This document shows positions 11,422 to 22,079 of a stretch of 64,000 bases of DNA, piece by piece (position 1 is the first letter of the stretch; every line of letters begins with the position of its first letter). The DNA is taken from the NCBI RefSeq assembly GCF_014639435.1, contig NZ_BMFZ01000002.1, positions 496,001 through 560,000 on the forward strand, written 5' to 3'. A model generated the notes under the pieces. That model searched no databases. It was not told the DNA's origin and saw only the letters and a list, made by a program, of their open reading frames with translations. The position numbers were made by a program, and so were the translations under genes. The DNA is from Hafnia psychrotolerans (GTDB lineage Bacteria > Pseudomonadota > Gammaproteobacteria > Enterobacterales > Enterobacteriaceae).

Positions 11422-12579
11422 TCAATCCTGCTCTTTTAGCGCTATACCCGATGCCTTGATGGTCAGTTTACGCCACAGCCATTCAACCGGCCCTTGCGGG
11501 AAATAGCGCAACCACGCCAGCGTCACCGCCAGGTTGATGACCCAAACCAGGGGAACCAGCGCCAGTAATTGCAGGCGATCAAAGTGCTGGTAGAAGCCGA
11601 GTATATTGAAGAAAAGCGTGCAGATCAGGGTCTGTAATAGGTAGTTGGTAAGCGCCATGCGTCCAACCTGGGAAATCCAGTGTGCCATTCGCAGCCGGGA
11701 AAGATGTGGCCAGAAACCGTAACAGAGTGCCAGATAGCCCACAGCCTGCATCATCCCCCCGATTTCACGCGGTGCTTGCAGCAAAAAACCACTCCAGCGG
11801 TAGGCCCAGCCGAGATGCCATTGCAGATAAATCGCCGGCAGTTGGATCAACAATGAAAGCGGTAACAGTAGCGCGGCAAGATAACGGTAATGGCGCAAAC
11901 TGTACCCTCCGCGTAACCAACCACTGCGCATCAACCCTGCGCCTAACAACATCGCACCGGCCAGTTCCCAGCCGTACTGCACGGCGATAGCCATCAGGCT
12001 GGATGAGAGCAAATCAAGGCGGTTGCGGATAGCTTCCAGACCGCCTTTTAGTTTCCAGTACTGCTCATATTGCAGATCCGCCGGGCCGGGCGACCAGAAA
12101 CTGCCAGGCGTGTGGGTCGAGATAAACCCCAGCATCAGTAAAATTGCCACGCCAATCGCATACAACAGGATGCCGGTGCTGATCAGCGACTGGCTGCTGC
12201 GGCCCTCTCTGACCATCCGCCAGCACACCAATCCGATCAGTCCATAGGAAAGCAGAATATCGCCATCCCAGAAAAAGGTAGCGTGCAGCAGGCCGCAAAG
12301 CACCAGCAGCGATAAACGCGACTGGATCCAGTGTTTACCACGCGGCAACAACAGATAAAGACCGCCACCAAATAGCATAGCAAACATCATCAGGAATTTG
12401 CCCTGCGCCAGCGCGTCAAGGATCGCCCAGGTCCAGGCGTCGCTGTGCGAAGGCTGACCGGAAAATGCCGGGTTCAAATAGGCCGCTTTAGGCAAACCAA
12501 ACGCGCTAATATTGAGCAGCAAAATGCCGAAGATGGCTATGCCACGGGCAAAGTCTAGTGTGGCAATACGTGGGCGCAT
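11422..12579 (-). CDS. yeiB: DUF418 multi-spanning membrane protein YeiB
   Basis: 385-residue inner-membrane protein with about ten hydrophobic segments. The N-terminal RIATLDFARGIAIFGILLLNI and C-terminal TNYLLQTLICTLFF...FDRLQLLALVPLVWVINL are hallmarks of the DUF418/YeiB family. The family's function is not known, though it resembles the acyltransferase-3 membrane fold. It lies between galS and folE on the same strand; folE-yeiB is also the E. coli order and they probably share a transcript. Confidence 0.9.
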   Translation of the reverse strand: MRPRIATLDFARGIAIFGILLLNISAFGLPKAAYLNPAFSGQPSHSDAWTWAILDALAQGKFLMMFAMLFGGGLYLLLPRGKHWIQSRLSLLVLCGLLHATFFWDGDILLSYGLIGLVCWRMVREGRSSQSLISTGILLYAIGVAILLMLGFISTHTPGSFWSPGPADLQYEQYWKLKGGLEAIRNRLDLLSSSLMAIAVQYGWELAGAMLLGAGLMRSGWLRGGYSLRHYRYLAALLLPLSLLIQLPAIYLQWHLGWAYRWSGFLLQAPREIGGMMQAVGYLALCYGFWPHLSRLRMAHWISQVGRMALTNYLLQTLICTLFFNILGFYQHFDRLQLLALVPLVWVINLAVTLAWLRYFPQGPVEWLWRKLTIKASGIALKEQD

Positions 12580-12674
12580 TCCTGACGTTCCTTTCTGGAA
12601 TTAAGGAGAATTTCTAAGAGTAAATGAAAAATGAGGAAGACGACATCTCAAGTGAATGGCACGGCAGCGAGGAC

Positions 12675-12694
12675 GCAGCAGCCAACGCTGCTGC
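12675..12694 (-). other. Small hairpin between folE and yeiB
   Basis: A perfect 8-bp stem GCAGCAGC / GCTGCTGC with loop CAAC, 9 bases after the folE stop. There is no T-run, so it is more likely an mRNA stability or processing element than a full terminator. Confidence 0.4.
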
Positions 12695-12702
12695 AACTTC
12701 AG

Positions 12703-13368
12703 TTACGAATGATGGCGAACGGTGCGTAAAAACTCCTGACGCGTGTTCTGGCTGGACTTAAACAGGCCGCCGAGCGACGTCGTCGTCGTCGCGCTGGTGG
12801 CATCGCGTATACCGCGAGCTTTGACGCAATAGTGCACGGCGTCAATCGAAACAGCCACGTTGGTGGTCCCGAGTAGAGTTTGCAGCGCCAGCAGAATTTG
12901 CTGAGTCAGACGCTCCTGCACCTGTGGACGTTGCGAGAAAAATTGCACGATACGGTTGATTTTCGACAGGCCAATCACTTTATCTTTCGGAATGTAAGCC
13001 ACGGTCGCTTTGCCATCGATAGTCACAAAGTGATGTTCACAGGTACTGGTCAGCGTGATGTCTCGCACGGTCACCATTTCATCCACCTTCATCTTATTTT
13101 CGATGACAGTGATTTTCGGGAAATTGGCGTAATCCAGACCGGAGAAGATCTCATCCACATACATTTTGGCAATACGCCGTGGCGTTTCGGTCAAACTATC
13201 ATCCGTCAGATCCAAATTGAGCAACTGCATGATGCCTGTCATGTGCTCCTGAATACGCTGTTTGCGCGTTTCATTATCGATAGGCAAAGGTTCTCGCAGT
13301 GGGGTCTCCAGGCCACGGGCCATTAACGCCTCGTGTACCAGAATGGCTTCTTTACTCAACGTCGACAT
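12703..13368 (-). CDS. folE: GTP cyclohydrolase I
   Basis: First step of tetrahydrofolate synthesis: GTP to dihydroneopterin triphosphate, a cytosolic homodecamer. 221 residues (E. coli 222). Zinc and active-site motifs are present: [15 protein letters not shown] (zinc Cys and His), [25 protein letters not shown], and [16 protein letters not shown] with the second zinc Cys. GGAGAG lies a few bases before ATG 13368. A perfect 13+3+13 inverted repeat lies ~30 bases upstream (see finding). Confidence 0.97.
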   Translation of the reverse strand: MSTLSKEAILVHEALMARGLETPLREPLPIDNETRKQRIQEHMTGIMQLLNLDLTDDSLTETPRRIAKMYVDEIFSGLDYANFPKITVIENKMKVDEMVTVRDITLTSTCEHHFVTIDGKATVAYIPKDKVIGLSKINRIVQFFSQRPQVQERLTQQILLALQTLLGTTNVAVSIDAVHYCVKARGIRDATSATTTTSLGGLFKSSQNTRQEFLRTVRHHS

Positions 13369-13399
13369 ATTTTCTCTCCGGCAGGTCCCGCAAATGTAG

Positions 13400-13428
13400 T
13401 CAATTTGACGTGGATCACGTCAAATTGA
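13400..13428 (-). promoter_or_regulatory. Perfect inverted repeat in the folE leader/promoter
   Basis: Thirteen-base arms TCAATTTGACGTG and CACGTCAAATTGA with a 3-base GAT spacer, 32 bases upstream of the folE start. There is no T-run after it on the strand of the upstream convergent-side gene. The arms contain GACGT, the core of met boxes, but the spacing is not that of adjacent 8-bp met boxes. Operator for an unknown repressor, or a leader hairpin. Confidence 0.6.
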
Positions 13429-13504
13429 GGTGGCTTACTTTAGTGGAGAGCAGATCCATAATCCAGTGATTGTGTTTCATGATAGGTGAAATAGCTGCAA
13501 GTTA

Positions 13505-14644
13505 TCATTGCAGGTTTGTGGACGGACGGCGCACCACCAGTGCACCGGCAATCATAAAGCCCACCAGCGCGACATACAGTGCCGGTTCCAAACGATGGGT
13601 GAGCGAAGTAGAAACCGCAGATAATATCGGTCCACACAGCTGACCAATGGCATAACCGGTGGTCAGCAAACCGGCCAGATAACGGCTGTGATTAGGTGCC
13701 AGCTCGCGACCATACTGTAGGGCCAGTTGCACTACACTGAGAAAACCACCGCCGACCAGCAGCGCGCCAAGCACCAGACCGGTCACACCCGGCACAACTT
13801 CAGCACATAGAATCCCCACGCCCTGTGCCCACAAGGTCAAAGCCAGACGGGTATGAGTCGTCAGGCAATGGCGGGTCAGGATACCGATGACAATCCCAAC
13901 CACGGCCGCACCGCCGAATACCGGCCAGACAAACTGCGCAAACAGGCTGTCTGGAAAACGGGCATTGGCCATCTGTGACAAAAATGTCGCAGGCAGAATA
14001 TAACCAAATCCCGCCAGACTGTAACAGAGCACCAGTCGCTTGAGCGCTGGCGTCATTTTCAGCGGTTCGGTGGCGACGTGAGCCCGATGCAATTCACCCT
14101 TGCGCGGCAAATTCACACTGATCAAGGCAATAAGAATCAGCGCCAGTACACCATAAACGCTCCACGCCTCTGCTGAGCTGAGGTGCATACTGTGAATACC
14201 CACTGCCAGCATGCCGCTGAGGAAAATCCCCGCGCCCGGCCCGGCGAACACGGCGGCACTCATTGCCGGTCGACCATAATGCATCAGCCGCTCGTTACAC
14301 CATGCGGCCACCATGACCATAGCCCAGCCGCTGGTCCAGCCAATCATAAAACGGATCACACTGTGCATAACTTCGCCGGTCACTGCCGCCGAAAGCAGCG
14401 TCAGCACGACGGCGCCCCACACCCCCAGCCACAGACGACGCTCGAGATGCCGGCTGGCACGCATGGCATCAAACGCTCCACAGAGATAGCCGAGATAGTT
14501 AACCGCAGCGACCAGCCCGGCACCCGTCAAGGTGAACTGATGTTCAGCTATCATTAAAGGCACCTGCGGAGTGAAGGCAAACCGCCCGATACCCATCGCC
14601 ACGACAAAGGCCAGAAAACCACTTAACGCAATACGAAATGCCAT
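13505..14644 (-). CDS. YbfB/YjiJ-family MFS transporter
   Basis: Predicted inner-membrane major-facilitator transporter of the YbfB/YjiJ group, 379 residues. The characteristic N-terminus ALSGFLAFVVAMGIGRFAFTPQVPLM is present. About twelve hydrophobic segments follow. The start chosen is ATG 14644, preceded by GGTGGAG at good spacing; an upstream in-frame ATG at 14680 lacks a ribosome site and would add a positively charged 12-residue leader. It is divergent from a LysR gene at 14874, so that regulator probably controls it. The substrate is unknown. Confidence 0.85.
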   Translation of the reverse strand: MAFRIALSGFLAFVVAMGIGRFAFTPQVPLMIAEHQFTLTGAGLVAAVNYLGYLCGAFDAMRASRHLERRLWLGVWGAVVLTLLSAAVTGEVMHSVIRFMIGWTSGWAMVMVAAWCNERLMHYGRPAMSAAVFAGPGAGIFLSGMLAVGIHSMHLSSAEAWSVYGVLALILIALISVNLPRKGELHRAHVATEPLKMTPALKRLVLCYSLAGFGYILPATFLSQMANARFPDSLFAQFVWPVFGGAAVVGIVIGILTRHCLTTHTRLALTLWAQGVGILCAEVVPGVTGLVLGALLVGGGFLSVVQLALQYGRELAPNHSRYLAGLLTTGYAIGQLCGPILSAVSTSLTHRLEPALYVALVGFMIAGALVVRRPSTNLQ

Positions 14645-14823
14645 GACTGCTCCACCCATCAAGAAACTGCGACGCAACATATAAGAAACAATGAGTGAAC
14701 ATACTCAAAGTAACTCTGCGAAAACAGAGAATATTTTTCTTTAACCAAGCAACAGAGTTAAAAGAATGTTGTGGTCATGATGCAGCAAAGCTACAATCAC
14801 AAAAACTGAATAATAATCATCAA

Positions 14824-14843
14824 GTTCTTTCCTTTAAAAGAAC
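14824..14843. promoter_or_regulatory. Inverted repeat in the divergent MFS-lysR region
   Basis: GTTCTTT, 6 bases, AAAGAAC, located 30 bases before the LysR start. The size and place fit a LysR autoregulatory site, but the evidence is weak. Confidence 0.35.
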
Positions 14844-14873
14844 ATCTTATTTTCTATACCCGGAGAGCAGATC

Positions 14874-16942
<2,069 letters not shown>

Positions 16943-16954
16943 AGGATCCTGGCG

Positions 16955-17806
16955 ATGAGTAGTTCGATAGAGCTTCTGGAAGAACACCGGATGTTTGGCG
17001 GCTGGTAGCAACGTTACCGCCACATGTCCACCAGCCTCAATTGCAGCATGACATTCAGTATTTACCTGCCTCCGCCGCGTGATGATAACCCGCCACCGGT
17101 GCTCTATTGGCTGTCAGGACTGACCTGCAATGACGAGAACTTTACGGTGAAGGCTGGAGCGCAGCGTATCGCCGCCGAACTGGGTTTGGTGCTGGTGATG
17201 CCAGATACCAGCCCGCGCGGTGATGATGTCGTCAATGACGAAGGTTATGATCTGGGTCAGGGTGCCAGTTTTTACCTGAATGCCACCCGCGCTCCCTGGT
17301 CCGTACACTACCGCATGTATGACTACGTCATTGACGAGTTACCGGCTCTGATCGCCGGACATTTTAGCATCAGTAATAGGCAGTCAATCTGCGGGCACTC
17401 CATGGGCGGCCACGGTGCACTGATGTTGGCACTGCGTAATCCACAGCGTTTCCGCTCGGTGTCGGCTTTTGCGCCTATCGTCAATCCATGCCAGGTGCCC
17501 TGGGGCCGTAAAGCCTTCAGCGCCTATCTGGGCGATGACGAAACGCAATGGCTGCAATATGACAGCTGTCATTTGCTTAGCATCCTGCCAAAAGATCAAA
17601 AGCCATTTCCGATCATGGTAGATCAAGGCGACAACGATCAGTTTCTTGCGGACCAACTGCAACCCGCAAAACTGGCTGAACTGGCGCGTCAACGCGGCTG
17701 GCCATTGCAGCTGCGGGCTCAACCGGGCTATGACCATAGCTATTTCACTATCGCGACCTTTATCGAGGATCATCTGCGGTTTCATGCACAATGGTTGCGT
17801 AGTTAA
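16955..17806 (+). pseudogene. frmB: S-formylglutathione hydrolase gene with in-frame amber codon
   Basis: Esterase D family enzyme that hydrolyses S-formylglutathione to formate and glutathione. From ATG 16955 the frame reads MSSSIELLEEHRMFGGW, then TAG at 17006-17008, then QRYRH and on. E. coli FrmB reads GGWQNVYRH at this place, so the TAG falls on or beside a glutamine codon (CAG to TAG would be one base). The rest of the frame is intact to 17806, with the nucleophile motif GHSMGGHG and the terminal YDHSYF histidine. A restart at ATG 17024 would give 260 residues but has no ribosome site. Likely inactive or low-level unless amber suppression or a sequencing error explains it. Confidence 0.85.
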
Positions 17807-17884
17807 AAGGTCGTGGGCGTCGGCCCACACCGGTAAACGTTAGGCCGCCGTCCAAACCTGCTGTTAAATCTTTAAATTCAAGGT

Positions 17885-17910
17885 CAAGGTCGTGGGCTCG
17901 CCGCCCACAC
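17885..17910 (+). repeat. Left 26-bp terminal inverted repeat of copy 1
   Basis: Begins CAAGGTCGTGGGCTCGCC and ends GCCCACAC. It is the exact reverse complement of 18396-18421, bounding a 537-bp body. It contains its own GTGGGC/GCCCAC hairpin. Confidence 0.9.
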
Positions 17911-17941
17911 CGGTAAACCTTGGGCTGCCGCCCAAACTGGC

Positions 17942-17973
17942 CTTAAGAGGCGCCTATCGCCGCGCCTCTTAAG
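17942..17973 (+). repeat. Covarying hairpin H1, copy 1
   Basis: A perfect 12-bp stem CTTAAGAGGCGC / GCGCCTCTTAAG with loop CTATCGCC. The copy 2 equivalent (36970-37001) has a T-A to G-C pair exchange and the same loop. Confidence 0.9.
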
Positions 17974-18361
17974 AATCTCCGGCTCTTTTAAAAACAGCAG
18001 CTACGCTGGTCACAATGGCCGTGTTTCAGGAATTTCTGTTATAGCCGCAAACTCCGCCGCTGCGCGGTACTCTCAGTTCGGGCTTCAACCCGCGTAAAAA
18101 ACCACGCGGTTTTGCGCCTCTCCCTCGACGTCGTTTTGAACGCGGCCGAGGCTTTTCTAAATTCAAAATCCAGACTGTGTTTGTTTTTAAAAATGTGTGG
18201 GCCGCATTCAAAAATGACGCTGAGCAAGTGGTTCGAGACCTATGGCTCGAAACCCGTAGCGAAGGAACCGCCTAAGCGGCGGCATTTTGCGGCTATCACT
18301 ATGGCAACTGGAACACGGCCCCCCGATTCAGCGATAGCGCGCAGTTTAAAAACGCAGGATT

Positions 18362-18391
18362 CCAAAGGAGGTTCGTTTAAACCTCCTTTGG
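18362..18391 (+). repeat. Covarying hairpin H2, copy 1
   Basis: A perfect 12-bp stem CCAAAGGAGGTT / AACCTCCTTTGG with loop CGTTTA. The copy 2 equivalent (37413-37442) keeps the loop and exchanges four base pairs. Confidence 0.9.
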
Positions 18392-18395
18392 GCCA

Positions 18396-18421
18396 GTGTG
18401 GGCGGCGAGCCCACGACCTTG
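18396..18421 (+). repeat. Right 26-bp terminal inverted repeat of copy 1
   Basis: The exact reverse complement of 17885-17910. It is followed by GAATTT repeats. Confidence 0.9.
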
Positions 18422-18480
18422 AATTTGAATTTGAATTTAAAGTTGAATTTAAAAGCGGCATTTGGGCCGCCCCCCAAAAC

Positions 18481-19413
18481 TCACCCCTTGAGCTTGGGAT
18501 CAAGCGCATCCCTCAACCCATCGCCTAACAGATTAAACGCTAACACGGTGAGAAATATCGCCAAACTTGGGAAGATGGCGACATGCGGAGCCATCACCAT
18601 GTCGGCGCGGGCTTCGTTGAGCATCGCGCCCCATTCTGGTGTCGGCGGCTGTGCGCCCATACCCAGGAAGGACAAGCTGGCGGCGGTGATAATAGAGGTG
18701 CCGATGCGCATGGTGAAATAGACCACAATGGCTGACAGCGTGCCAGGCAAAATATGGCGGAACAAAATGGTGGCATCCGACGCACCGATGCTGCGCGCTG
18801 ACTCAATATAGGTTTGATGTTTCAGTACCAACGTGTTGCCACGTACCAGACGCGCGAAAGCCGGCACGCTGAATATCGCCACCGCAATAATGACGTTTGA
18901 CATACCACTCCCCATCACGGCTACCACCGCGATCGCCAGCAAAATACCGGGGAAAGCGAACAGCACATCACAGATACGCATGATAATGCGGTCCCACCAG
19001 CCTTCGTAATAACCCGCCATCAGCCCCAGAACGGTGCCAATTGCACCGCCCAGCGCCACGGACAATACCCCCGCCGCCAGGGATATCCGCGCGCCCATCA
19101 GGATACGGCTGAAAATATCCCGCCCGAGAGAATCGACGCCCAGAAAATGCACCAGCGATGGTCCCTGATTGAGACGGTCATAATCAAAGTAGTTCTCTGC
19201 ATCAAAGGGCACCAACCACGGAGCCAGCACTGCCACAGCAATCATCAGCAGAACAAAAATACCCGCCACCATCGCGATATGCTGTTGGCGAAAACGTCGC
19301 CAGAAGGCTTTCAACGGCGTGCGCACCTTCGGTTGTTTCGCCGATTCCGTGGTCATTACCGGTATGGACGCCAGTACGGCATTTCGCCGCCAGTTTTTCA
19401 TGCGCATGCTCAC
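18481..19413 (-). CDS. gsiD: Glutathione ABC transporter permease GsiD
   Basis: Inner-membrane permease of the dipeptide/DppC type for glutathione import. 310 residues (E. coli 303). The soluble N-terminus contains [15 protein letters not shown], and the membrane region contains [17 protein letters not shown], then [21 protein letters not shown] (EAA loop). The GTG at 19413 overlaps the gsiC stop (GTGA); ATG 19407 or 19401 are alternatives. It is the last gene of iaaA-gsiABCD and stops 3 bases from structured repeat copy 1. Confidence 0.95.
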   Translation of the reverse strand: MSMRMKNWRRNAVLASIPVMTTESAKQPKVRTPLKAFWRRFRQQHIAMVAGIFVLLMIAVAVLAPWLVPFDAENYFDYDRLNQGPSLVHFLGVDSLGRDIFSRILMGARISLAAGVLSVALGGAIGTVLGLMAGYYEGWWDRIIMRICDVLFAFPGILLAIAVVAVMGSGMSNVIIAVAIFSVPAFARLVRGNTLVLKHQTYIESARSIGASDATILFRHILPGTLSAIVVYFTMRIGTSIITAASLSFLGMGAQPPTPEWGAMLNEARADMVMAPHVAIFPSLAIFLTVLAFNLLGDGLRDALDPKLKG

Positions 19414-20330
19414 TTGTATCGGATTGAAGGGTTGATGACTGCGTACAGCATGTCTACCAACAGGTTGATCAGGATGAACTCCAGCGAGAACAGCAACACT
19501 TCTGCCTGTATCACCGGGTAATCACGCATTTCGACAGAATCAATCAGCAGCCGCCCAAGGCCGGGCCAGTTGAAGACTTTCTCCACCACAATGGAGCCCC
19601 CGAGCAGAAAACCAAATTGCAGACCCATCATGGTCACGACCGGGATCATGGCATTGCGCAGTCCGTGTTTTACCACCACCAGAAACTCATGTACCCCTTT
19701 GGCCCGCGCCGTGCGCATGTAATCTTCTTGCATGACTTCAACAAACGATGCGCGAGTAAAGCGTGCCATAATGGCCGCCACCGCCGCACCGAGAGTAATT
19801 GACGGTAAAATATAGTGTTGCCAGCTGTCCGCGCCCACTGTCGGTAGCCAACCCAGCTCTACCGAGAAAACCTGCATCAGCAGCATACCGAGTGCAAAAG
19901 CTGGGAAAGAGATACCTGAAACCGCCAACGCCATGCCCAGACGGTCCGGCCAGCGGTTGCGCCAGACGGCAGACACCACACCAATCACCAGACCAAAAAT
20001 CACCGACCACACCATACTGGTTAGCGTCAGCCACAAGGTCGGTAGAAAACGGGAACTGATTTCATCCATCACCGGACGCTTCGAGACCATCGAATGTCCG
20101 AAGTCGCCCTGCAAGGCGTGATAAAAGAAGGTGAAAAATTGCTGATAGAGTGGTTTGTCGAGACCCAGGTCTTTACGCACCAGTTCGATCACGCTCTGGT
20201 CAGCATCCTGACCCGCCATTAACCGCGCGGGATCGCCCGGCAATAGGTGCACAAACAGGAACACCAGTACCGCCACAATCAGCAGCGTAGGGATCAGACC
20301 CAATAATCGTTTGAGAAAGTAATTCAGCAT
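19410..20330 (-). CDS. gsiC: Glutathione ABC transporter permease GsiC
   Basis: DppB-type inner-membrane permease, 306 residues, the usual length. N-terminal [40 protein letters not shown] is diagnostic of the family, and the EAA loop reads [24 protein letters not shown]. It pairs with GsiD. It is separated from gsiB by 142 bases with a hairpin and overlaps gsiD by 4 bases. Confidence 0.95.
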   Translation of the reverse strand: MLNYFLKRLLGLIPTLLIVAVLVFLFVHLLPGDPARLMAGQDADQSVIELVRKDLGLDKPLYQQFFTFFYHALQGDFGHSMVSKRPVMDEISSRFLPTLWLTLTSMVWSVIFGLVIGVVSAVWRNRWPDRLGMALAVSGISFPAFALGMLLMQVFSVELGWLPTVGADSWQHYILPSITLGAAVAAIMARFTRASFVEVMQEDYMRTARAKGVHEFLVVVKHGLRNAMIPVVTMMGLQFGFLLGGSIVVEKVFNWPGLGRLLIDSVEMRDYPVIQAEVLLFSLEFILINLLVDMLYAVINPSIRYK

Positions 20331-20396
20331 GACCGGTTAACTGTATCCATTAAAAAAACCTCCGAGACGCCAGCTTGATCGAGATTCACGGGTCGA

Positions 20397-20438
20397 GCAT
20401 GGCGTGGGGTATCCCTGCGGGAACCCCATCACCATGCT
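20397..20438 (-). promoter_or_regulatory. Intercistronic hairpin between gsiB and gsiC
   Basis: A long imperfect stem, outer GCATGG / CCATGC and inner GGGGTATCCC / GGGAACCCC with loop TGC, and no T-run. Like the mglB-mglA hairpin, it follows the binding-protein gene and probably stabilises its mRNA. Confidence 0.6.
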
Positions 20439-20472
20439 TACCCTAAAATGAAACTCAGTTAACAGAAAGGAT

Positions 20473-22017
20473 CTACTTGATATCCGCATTATCGAAGTTA
20501 AATGACGTATCCGGCATCACGTAGAAACCGCTCAGGCGTTTATTGTTGGCAGACACCAGACGTTCAGTCACCAGAAATGCCCAAGGTGCATCGGCCCAGA
20601 TTCTGTTCTGCGCGTCTGCATACAGTTTGGCTTTCTCGGTTTTGTCGGTGATTTTCAGCGCATCAGCCAGATCTTTATCAACCTGCGGGTTGCTGTAAAA
20701 CGCCGTATTAAACTGTTTTGGTGGCGCTGACTGAGTGGCAAACAGCGGCGTTAAGGCCCAATCGGCTTCACCGGTAGACGCAGACCAACCAGTGTAAAAC
20801 ATGCGCAGACCAGACTCTTTCTGTCCGACGTTTTCTACCTGAGCGGCACGCTGCGCAGCATCCATGGCGGTCAAGGTCACTTTAATCCCCACCTGCGCCA
20901 ATTGCTGCTGAGTGAACTGAATCACTTTCTGTGCAGTGCTGCTGTTATGCGATGACCACAGCGTAGTACTGAAACCGTTCGGGTAACCGGCTTCTTTTAG
21001 CAGCTGTTTTGCTTTGGCTGGGTCATAAGGCCAGGGCTTGAATTTCGCGGCGTACTCAATACCCTGCGGCAATGGGCCTTCAGACGGGACGGCGTAACCT
21101 GCAAAGGCCACTTTGATCAGCGCCTCTTTGTTAATGGCGTAGTTAATCGCCTGACGAACTTTCAGGTTATCAAAGGGTTTTTGTGTCACGTTAAAACTGA
21201 TGTAACGATGCAGGATGGATGGCGCAGCCACCAGATCCAGTTTGCTGTTTTTCTCCAGCAATCCAGCTTGCTCATACGGTACCGGGAAGGCAAAATCCGC
21301 TTCGCCTGTTTGCAGCATGGCTGCACGGGTATTGTTGTCGACCACCGGGCGGAAGGTGATAGTGTCGAGCTTCGGCTCACCTTTTTTCCAGTAACCATTA
21401 AATTTCTTCACTTTCACAAAATCCGTCTGATTCCACTGGTCAAGCACATACGGACCGGTACCCACCGGGTGGAAGCCAATCTCTTTGCCATATTTGGTCA
21501 ACGCAGCAGGCGAAATCATCACCGCCGATGGATGCGCCAAATTGTTAATAAAAGCAGAGAATGGCGTTTTCAGAGTAATTTTCACCGTGTTGGCGTCAAC
21601 CACCTCAGTCTTATCGATGTTTTTAAACAGGTTATAGCGCTTGAGATGATTCTCAGGATTGCTGGCACGATCGAGGTTCACTTTTACTGCGGCGGCGTTA
21701 AAATCGGTGCCATCCGAGAACTTCACGCCTGGATGCAATTTGATGGTATACACCAGGCCATCTTTGCTAACCGTGTAACTTTCAGCCAGTACATTGGTCA
21801 GCTTCATGTTCTTATCAAAGCCAAACAAGCCCTGATAGAAAGACTTCGCCACCGCCTGCGACAGCGTGTCGTTGGCATCGTAAGGATCAAGCGAGGTAAA
21901 GTTCGAACCCACCGCGATGGTGACATCTTTTGCTGCCCATGCAGAACCGGAAACCAGTCCACCAGCGATGGCAACCATGAGGAGAGCGTTGCGAAGTCCT
22001 GTCTTAGTCTGAGTCAT
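20473..22017 (-). CDS. gsiB: Glutathione-binding periplasmic protein GsiB
   Basis: Family 5 extracellular solute-binding protein, 514 residues (E. coli 512). The signal peptide ends ...LVSGSAWA. Family blocks are [37 protein letters not shown], then [25 protein letters not shown] and [19 protein letters not shown]. It captures glutathione (GSH/GSSG, gamma-glutamyl peptides) for GsiACD. It is third in the iaaA-gsiABCD transcript. Confidence 0.95.
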   Translation of the reverse strand: MTQTKTGLRNALLMVAIAGGLVSGSAWAAKDVTIAVGSNFTSLDPYDANDTLSQAVAKSFYQGLFGFDKNMKLTNVLAESYTVSKDGLVYTIKLHPGVKFSDGTDFNAAAVKVNLDRASNPENHLKRYNLFKNIDKTEVVDANTVKITLKTPFSAFINNLAHPSAVMISPAALTKYGKEIGFHPVGTGPYVLDQWNQTDFVKVKKFNGYWKKGEPKLDTITFRPVVDNNTRAAMLQTGEADFAFPVPYEQAGLLEKNSKLDLVAAPSILHRYISFNVTQKPFDNLKVRQAINYAINKEALIKVAFAGYAVPSEGPLPQGIEYAAKFKPWPYDPAKAKQLLKEAGYPNGFSTTLWSSHNSSTAQKVIQFTQQQLAQVGIKVTLTAMDAAQRAAQVENVGQKESGLRMFYTGWSASTGEADWALTPLFATQSAPPKQFNTAFYSNPQVDKDLADALKITDKTEKAKLYADAQNRIWADAPWAFLVTERLVSANNKRLSGFYVMPDTSFNFDNADIK

Positions 22018-22079
22018 GATTATTCCTTGTTCTGTCCAAAGTAAACTACAGGTTAAAAGTCACAAAAGCGGTACTCAAA

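Larger units (their letters stand above)
17807..18478 (+). repeat. Structured intergenic repeat, copy 1
   Basis: Fills the whole gap between convergent frmB and gsiD. It consists of two leading units with GTGGGC/GCCCAC hairpins (17807-17884 and from 17885), a body of stem-loops, a right inverted terminal unit (18396-18421), three GAATTT repeats (18421-18438) and a closing TTTGGG/CCCAAA palindrome near 18460-18478. It aligns in the same orientation with copy 2 at 36948-37535. Several stems differ between copies by compensating changes. No open frame is conserved between copies. I do not recognise the family. Confidence 0.85.

Noticed and set aside
17024-17806. Treating frmB as a normal 260-residue gene from the internal ATG
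   Set aside because: No ribosome site lies before 17024, and homology extends upstream through the TAG to ATG 16955.
18026-18528. Short open frames on both strands within structured repeat copy 1
   Set aside because: They are not conserved in copy 2, have no good ribosome site, and run into gsiD or frmB territory; pairing rather than coding explains the sequence.
21181-22044. 287-codon open frame opposite gsiB
   Set aside because: Antisense shadow from gsiB codon usage; no recognisable domain.
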